64,000 nucleotides of DNA, from NCBI GenBank assembly GCA_947502885.1, contig CANNBP010000005.1:62001-126000 (forward strand). Reading direction: 5' to 3'. How positions within the stretch are numbered: the first letter of the stretch is position 1; each line of letters starts with the position of its first letter. The translations under genes were made by a program, and so were the position numbers. Under the pieces are notes generated by a model. That model saw only the letters and a program-made list of their open reading frames with translations, searched no databases and had not been told where the DNA came from. Positions 59,832 to 64,000 of this stretch are shown here, in pieces. The stretch is from an uncultured Aquimarina sp. GTDB taxonomy: Bacteria > Bacteroidota > Bacteroidia > Flavobacteriales > Flavobacteriaceae.

Positions 59832-62800
59832 GTTTTCTTCTGTACCAAAATACAATCAAAACCAATACTAAAACACTTCCAAACCCCAACAACCAATACC
59901 ACTCTGTGTTATTCTCAAAATGAATTGGAGCAGGATCACCCACCAAATAAAATCCTGCCCAATATACCGGTTGGGTTCGATGGATATTTGCAGTCTCTAA
60001 GTAGTCTAATTTTGCCTGTTGTAGTGCCTTAGCCTTGTTCATACCGGCTTTGAGATGCGTATAAAAATATTGCATCAACTCTGGAGTAGTGTTGTCTGAT
60101 ACCTCCCAACTGCTTAAGAGTAAACTTTTGGTCCCTGCATATTGAAACGCACTACCCAAACTCATAATTCCTTCTCCTTTGGCAATAGTGCCGCTACCTG
60201 TATTACAAGCACTTAATACGGTAAGTTCGGCAGGAATATCCATGGCAAACAACTCATGACCATATAAGAGGTTATCTTCTATAGTGTCTTTGGTTTTGGT
60301 AAAATAGAGTTTAGAATTCTGTGGGTGTTTGTGATCTACATCACCATGCAGGGCCAAATGTAGAATGTTATATGCACCAGCATTTTTCTTAAAATTAGCC
60401 TCAATGGCTTGTGATCCATAATAATATTGCCCATCGATGATATTAGAAATGGCTTTGATCTCTTTACGAGTACCCGGTAGATCATCTCCCAGATCTCTTA
60501 AGGTGGCCAAACGCATAGCTTTATCGCTTGTTGAATTGGCCATTTGGGTGCTATCAGAAAACGAAAATGCCAGACATTCTTGTCTTTTTTGATCATTGAT
60601 AGGCTTGTTCTTATTTCTGGCAAATAATAGATTCGCTGCATTGGCATACGAAATCGCAAAGTCTTTAAGCAGATAAGGTAATTTTATGGGATTGTTGGAT
60701 GTAGTATTTTGAGTAAGTAATAACTCAAAATTAAGATGCCATAAAGCTCCATCGGGAATGATAATCAATTGGTCGCCTACCAACTGATTTTTTATAGGAG
60801 CTAACAATTGCGTATATAAACTCTGTCCTAGTGTTTTATATTCTTGCAACTCTTTTGAGGTAATATGCTTACGAAACTTTTCTATCTGATCGGTAAGATA
60901 GGGGGTTACTAGTTTTTGCACCTTGGTGTGTTGTTTAGACACTGTAAAGGCATAAGTGATACTATCTGAAGTAAAAAACTCGACTACTGTAGTGCTATCA
61001 TCTAGACGCTGTTGAATTTCTGTAAGCGATACTAGCTCTTTGTTATAGGTAAGCTTATGGTACTTTGGATAGTGGGTTGCTATCACTCGAGTCAAAGAAT
61101 CTTGTCGTTCTGTAATGGTAAAAAGTGCATTCTCAAACCGGGTGATTTTTGCTGTATCTATTTTTTGATTTGCATATGCTTTGGTGATTTGGGATTGATA
61201 AAAGGCACGATCGATACGCAAATCTTTTTCTAGAGTGGTTATGGTATTAGGTAATCCTGCCACTTTTTTGGCATTGTTGCCATTTACTAATTCTTTTAAG
61301 GTATTGGCTTTACTCTTCTCGGCATAATAAAAGGCCTGTGTTAATGCATTTTGATTGTTTTGTAAATCATGTAATTGTAATTGGGTAGCAATGGCAGCTT
61401 TATAGATGTCTTTTGCTTTTTGGGCAAAATCTACCTTGTCTTGATAAGATGTAAAAGTTTCTCGTATATGATCAATGATACGATCGGCTTGTTGATAAAT
61501 AGGTATAGCTTTGGCAAGGTGATCTGGATTATGATCTTGTGCATAAAGTAAGTTATACACTTTGGCTTTACCTTGTAACGAACTTAATACGATATTTAAA
61601 TCAAAATATTGATCTATAGATGTGCTGTCTTGTTTTTGTGGGTTTGTATTGGCTTTAATCGCTTTCTCATAATACGCTAAACTAGTTTGATATTCTTTTT
61701 TTGCAATATATATCTGGGCAAGATTATTATAAGATGCTGCTATTTTGGGGTGTTGCTCTCCAAACAATTGTTGTTGCATTACCAGGGCTTTTTGGTAGTT
61801 CATTAAGGCGGTAGGATATTCTTTTTTGTTGAAATATAAATCTCCTAGGCTTGTGTATGAATCGGCTATTTCTGGATGTGAACTACCATAAATATTAGTG
61901 CGAATGGTTAATGCCTTGGTGAAATTATCCAAAGCTTTTTCATATGCCTGCATTGCCACAAATAATAATCCAAGGTCATGATAAGATTCTGCAATATCAG
62001 GATGATTTTTATTAAATAATTCTATTCGTATTTTAATTGCCTTTGTGTAAAATCTTATCGCCTCATTATATTCCTCTTTTAAGCGGTATATATTTGCTAT
62101 ATTATTATATCTAATAGCTATTTTATAATGTTTTTTTTTATAAACCTGAAGACTGGATGTAAGTGCTTTTTGTAAATGTTTTAATGCTTTATTATATTCT
62201 CCTTTATATTTATAAACTATTCCTATATTATTATATGAGTACGAAAAATGTTTCTTTTTAACTCCCAAAACACTACTTTGAATGTTAATTGCTTTGTTGT
62301 AATAGGCTAAAGCTTGGTCATAATTTCCTCTGTTCTTATAAGAAATGCCTATCGAATTTAAAGCGTCAATGAATACATAGGGTTTTTTATCAAAATATAA
62401 ACACTGCATTGTTGCTAAGTATTTTTTGTAATAGTACAAAGCTGTATCATTTTCTCCTTTTTTTCTGTAAGAATCTCCTATTGTTTTGTGAATTCTCGGA
62501 AGTCTTACAGACTCATTACCCCGATAAATACTTTCAATTGCTAAACTTTTCTTTAAAAAAAATATTGCTTTACTGTATTCTTGCATACGCATATGGGTTA
62601 AACCAATATTGAAGTATACTTTTCCTATAGATATATTGTTAGGCCTTAGTTTCTTTTCCCTTATTAATATAGTTTTTTTATAATTTTTTAATGCTTTGGA
62701 ATACTTTCTTTTAAAATAATAAATATGCCCTATACTTTGATAAGAATTGGAAATATCTAAATGATTTATAGGGGAAATGGTTCTTAGAATGTCTATTGAT

Positions 62801-63282
62801 TTTTGATACAATTTCATTGCAGAATCGAGTTCATGTTCATGAAGTAGAGTGATTGTTGTAATATCTCTATAGAGAGCTTTGTTATAATGGTAGTTTCCTA
62901 AATTATAATATGCTATCCCTTTTTCTCTGGTTTTTTTAGGCAAAAAAGTATTACAAATATTCAGGGCCTTTGTTACATTTACTAGGGATTTTTCATTTTC
63001 TTTTTTACGCCAAAAAGTATAAGAAATCTTATTGTAACACCCTGCTACACGTTCCCAGTTTTTGGTGTTTTGATAGATGGGTAATGCTTTTTTAAAATAA
63101 ACGATTGCACTATCTAATTGTCTATGTGTAAGCAATGAATCTGCTTTTTTAAAGTATTGATAAGCAACTAAGGTGTCTGTTTTGATTCGAGTTTGACAAA
63201 GTATAGTACTTGAAATAAATAGCCAACCTAGTAGAAACAGGAGTGTTTTTGAAGGTGGTATGTGAGGTGTTTGTCTATTCAT
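59785..63282 (-). CDS. Exported TPR-CHAT protein
   Basis: 1165 residues. Signal-like N-terminus (about 10-30), some twelve TPR units (about 40-590: for example ALAYYNKAINIQ, ALKHLQKALTSS), a coiled region, and a CHAT caspase-like domain (about 810-1115) with the His980 (HLALHGDVDH) and Cys1026 (LSACNTGSG) pair, so it is predicted to be an active protease. A membrane span follows (about 1128-1147). Both ends suggest the CHAT domain lies outside the cytoplasm. The last 13 residues (TVPVLSLSKGSA) are translated from the dispersed repeat. TPR-CHAT proteins are common in Bacteroidota; the substrate is unknown. Confidence 0.9.
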   Translation of the reverse strand: MNRQTPHIPPSKTLLFLLGWLFISSTILCQTRIKTDTLVAYQYFKKADSLLTHRQLDSAIVYFKKALPIYQNTKNWERVAGCYNKISYTFWRKKENEKSLVNVTKALNICNTFLPKKTREKGIAYYNLGNYHYNKALYRDITTITLLHEHELDSAMKLYQKSIDILRTISPINHLDISNSYQSIGHIYYFKRKYSKALKNYKKTILIREKKLRPNNISIGKVYFNIGLTHMRMQEYSKAIFFLKKSLAIESIYRGNESVRLPRIHKTIGDSYRKKGENDTALYYYKKYLATMQCLYFDKKPYVFIDALNSIGISYKNRGNYDQALAYYNKAINIQSSVLGVKKKHFSYSYNNIGIVYKYKGEYNKALKHLQKALTSSLQVYKKKHYKIAIRYNNIANIYRLKEEYNEAIRFYTKAIKIRIELFNKNHPDIAESYHDLGLLFVAMQAYEKALDNFTKALTIRTNIYGSSHPEIADSYTSLGDLYFNKKEYPTALMNYQKALVMQQQLFGEQHPKIAASYNNLAQIYIAKKEYQTSLAYYEKAIKANTNPQKQDSTSIDQYFDLNIVLSSLQGKAKVYNLLYAQDHNPDHLAKAIPIYQQADRIIDHIRETFTSYQDKVDFAQKAKDIYKAAIATQLQLHDLQNNQNALTQAFYYAEKSKANTLKELVNGNNAKKVAGLPNTITTLEKDLRIDRAFYQSQITKAYANQKIDTAKITRFENALFTITERQDSLTRVIATHYPKYHKLTYNKELVSLTEIQQRLDDSTTVVEFFTSDSITYAFTVSKQHTKVQKLVTPYLTDQIEKFRKHITSKELQEYKTLGQSLYTQLLAPIKNQLVGDQLIIIPDGALWHLNFELLLTQNTTSNNPIKLPYLLKDFAISYANAANLLFARNKNKPINDQKRQECLAFSFSDSTQMANSTSDKAMRLATLRDLGDDLPGTRKEIKAISNIIDGQYYYGSQAIEANFKKNAGAYNILHLALHGDVDHKHPQNSKLYFTKTKDTIEDNLLYGHELFAMDIPAELTVLSACNTGSGTIAKGEGIMSLGSAFQYAGTKSLLLSSWEVSDNTTPELMQYFYTHLKAGMNKAKALQQAKLDYLETANIHRTQPVYWAGFYLVGDPAPIHFENNTEWYWLLGFGSVLVLVLIVFWYRRKHTSTVPVLSLSKGSA

Positions 63283-63308
63283 TATTTTGTTGTATAGCCT
63301 TCGATTGC

Positions 63309-63426
63309 ACTTCGACAGGCTCAGTGTGACATACGTCTTCGAAATTGTATTTATCAGACGACTCTAATATTCTTTAGCAATAATACGATTATGAACTATA
63401 CTGTCATGCTGAGCCTGTCGAAGTAT
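63309..63426. repeat. Dispersed repeat family 1, two inverted copies
   Basis: CTTCGACAGGCTCAGTGTGA at 63311-63330 followed by CATACGTCTTCGAAATTG, and the opposite orientation TGTCATGCTGAGCCTGTCGA at 63402-63421. Together they form a long-range inverted pair about 70 bp apart upstream of the CHAT gene. The second overlaps the 3' end of the GIY-YIG gene. Confidence 0.85.
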
Positions 63427-63721
63427 GTTTAAATTGAGTAAAATTCTTCGAATATTTTGCTAATTGCCCCCAATCCTCTTCAATCAAAGCTATTTTCTTT
63501 CTTCGGCTCCATCCTTTTATTTGTTTTTCCTTAAGTATTGCTTCACTTGGATTAGTATAGATCTTAAACCATTTAAGTTGTAAAGGTCTTTTATCATAAG
63601 AGTAACAGTTAGGTTTATGACCATCTTGATGTTCATTTATTCTACGTTCTAAATCATTTGTCATTCCTGTATAAAATGAGCCATCGTTACATTCAATAAT
63701 ATAGGTATAATAGTATTTCAT
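63404..63721 (-). CDS. GIY-YIG domain protein
   Basis: 105 residues from the ATG at 63721 (MKYYYTYIIECNDGSFYTGM). The frame continues upstream to 63805, but that part is the translated repeat (VMLSLSKH) and is not likely to be coding. GIY-YIG landmarks: YTYI, FYTGMT, DLERRINEH and a Glu in PSEAILKEKQIKGW. This is the UPF0213/YhbQ-like small nuclease-fold group with unclear cellular role. The last residues (KHTSTGSA) come from a repeat copy. Confidence 0.88.
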   Translation of the reverse strand: MKYYYTYIIECNDGSFYTGMTNDLERRINEHQDGHKPNCYSYDKRPLQLKWFKIYTNPSEAILKEKQIKGWSRRKKIALIEEDWGQLAKYSKNFTQFKHTSTGSA

Positions 63722-63743
63722 ATTGGTATTTGTGGTAAATTTA

Positions 63744-63970
63744 TTATGCTTCGACAGGCTCAGCATGACATTCGTCTTCGAGATTGTATTTCTATAAGTA
63801 CTCATCTTTAGTTAATGTCATTTTACCCCTATTTGTTACCTCCTAACCCTTCGACAGCACTTCAACAGTGTGACATCTCATGGGACATTCATCTCTGAGA
63901 TTGTATTGGTGCTATTTCTACCAACTTTACAATTATAAACTATACAGTCATGCTGAGCCTGTCGAAGCAT
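63744..63970. repeat. Dispersed repeat family 1, three copies at the window end
   Basis: GCTTCGACAGGCTCAGCATG (63750-63769) with CATTCGTCTTCGAGATTGTA after it, a degenerate copy near 63847-63912 (CCCTTCGACAGCACTTCAAC, CTGAGATTGTATTGG), and CATGCTGAGCCTGTCGAAGC at 63950-63969. No gene is seen from 63806 to the window end. Confidence 0.8.
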
Positions 63971-64000
63971 ATTATTTCTCAATATTAACATTTTTACAAG

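Noticed and set aside
63722..63805. N-terminal extension of the GIY-YIG protein
   Set aside because: The added residues are the translated palindromic repeat; the domain begins cleanly at the ATG at 63721.
1..64000. CRISPR arrays, tRNA or rRNA genes, integrases, transposases
   Set aside because: None recognised: repeats are dispersed and irregularly spaced, and no tRNA arms, recombinase motifs or phage genes were seen.

Overview
The window is a low-GC (roughly one third G+C) chromosome segment of a marine-type flavobacterium (Bacteroidota, family Flavobacteriaceae; Aquimarina-like, but the genus is a guess). The signs are TAnnTTTG-type -7 promoter elements, TonB receptors with a carboxypeptidase-regulatory-like N-domain, a type IX secretion tail, CHAT/TPR proteins, TPR-AraC hybrid regulators, and many copies of a palindromic repeat built on CTTCGACAGGCTCAGCATGA. 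No rRNA, tRNA, CRISPR array, transposase or phage gene was recognised.

Layout. (1) 0-1.2 kb: small minus-strand proteins, one with a helix-turn-helix, plus dispersed repeats. (2) 1.2-3.4 kb: peptide/regulator module A, a periplasmic TPR-TM-AraC regulator followed by a double-glycine leader peptide gene. (3) 3.7-4.9 kb: a decayed secreted DinB-like gene with one frameshift and two stops. (4) 5.0-14.7 kb: a tandem array of prolyl oligopeptidase (S9A) and subtilisin-like (S8) genes with near-identical ends and diverged middles, preceded by an S8 remnant. (5) 14.8-19.6 kb: a six-cysteine secreted peptide, small lipoproteins, exonuclease III and an OmpA lipoprotein. (6) 19.6-25.2 kb: a small secreted protein, a PhoD-like phosphatase with a T9SS tail, an aldo/keto reductase and a 1.3 kb gene-poor stretch. 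(7) 25.5-35.4 kb: a plus-strand cobalamin locus (cobQ, threonine-phosphate decarboxylase-like gene, cbiB, P-loop NTPase, riboswitch, TonB receptor, ferredoxin-like protein, SDR-like protein, cobA, cbiX). (8) 35.5-43.5 kb: a duplicated peptide locus. (9) 43.5-48.2 kb: HIT hydrolase, intradiol dioxygenase-like lipoprotein, an Ada/AlkB-type alkylation-repair operon, sulfatase. (10) 48.3-59.5 kb: a minus-strand cobalamin set (cobN, cbiA, BchI/BchD-like chelatase subunit, Ni/Co transporter-like gene, cbiD) with trmL, a Crp-like regulator and small membrane proteins. (11) 59.8-63.8 kb: a TPR-CHAT protein and a GIY-YIG protein, both with tails made by the dispersed repeat.

The most interesting part is the peptide system. 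Three modules (A 1.2-3.4 kb, B 36.2-38.4 kb, C 41.4-43.5 kb) each pair a TPR-TM-AraC regulator with a small gene encoding a leader of the form KLxN...I(K/T)GG. In each module palindromes lie upstream of the regulator (two, 22-23 bp apart) and one more lies between regulator and peptide gene, about 41-45 bp before a promoter-like hexamer. The palindrome core is TTTCTAGAAA in B and C but AATTCATGAATT in A. In B and C the regulator diverges from a gene for a C39-like/VKOR/thioredoxin membrane protein, itself followed by a second type of GG peptide (six Cys in the intact copy) and a 2-oxoglutarate oxygenase; the B copy of the VKOR gene has collapsed by internal deletion. I infer that the TPR regulators sense periplasmic peptide or peptide status and drive a secreted disulfide-containing peptide system. 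This is not proven by sequence alone.

The cobalamin genes together cover uroporphyrinogen methylation, early cobalt insertion (CbiX), CbiD, a,c-diamide formation, a CobN-type chelatase, cobyric acid synthesis, the aminopropanol arm, cobinamide formation, and outer-membrane uptake under a B12 riboswitch. The middle precorrin methyltransferases and cobU/cobS/cobT are not in this window.
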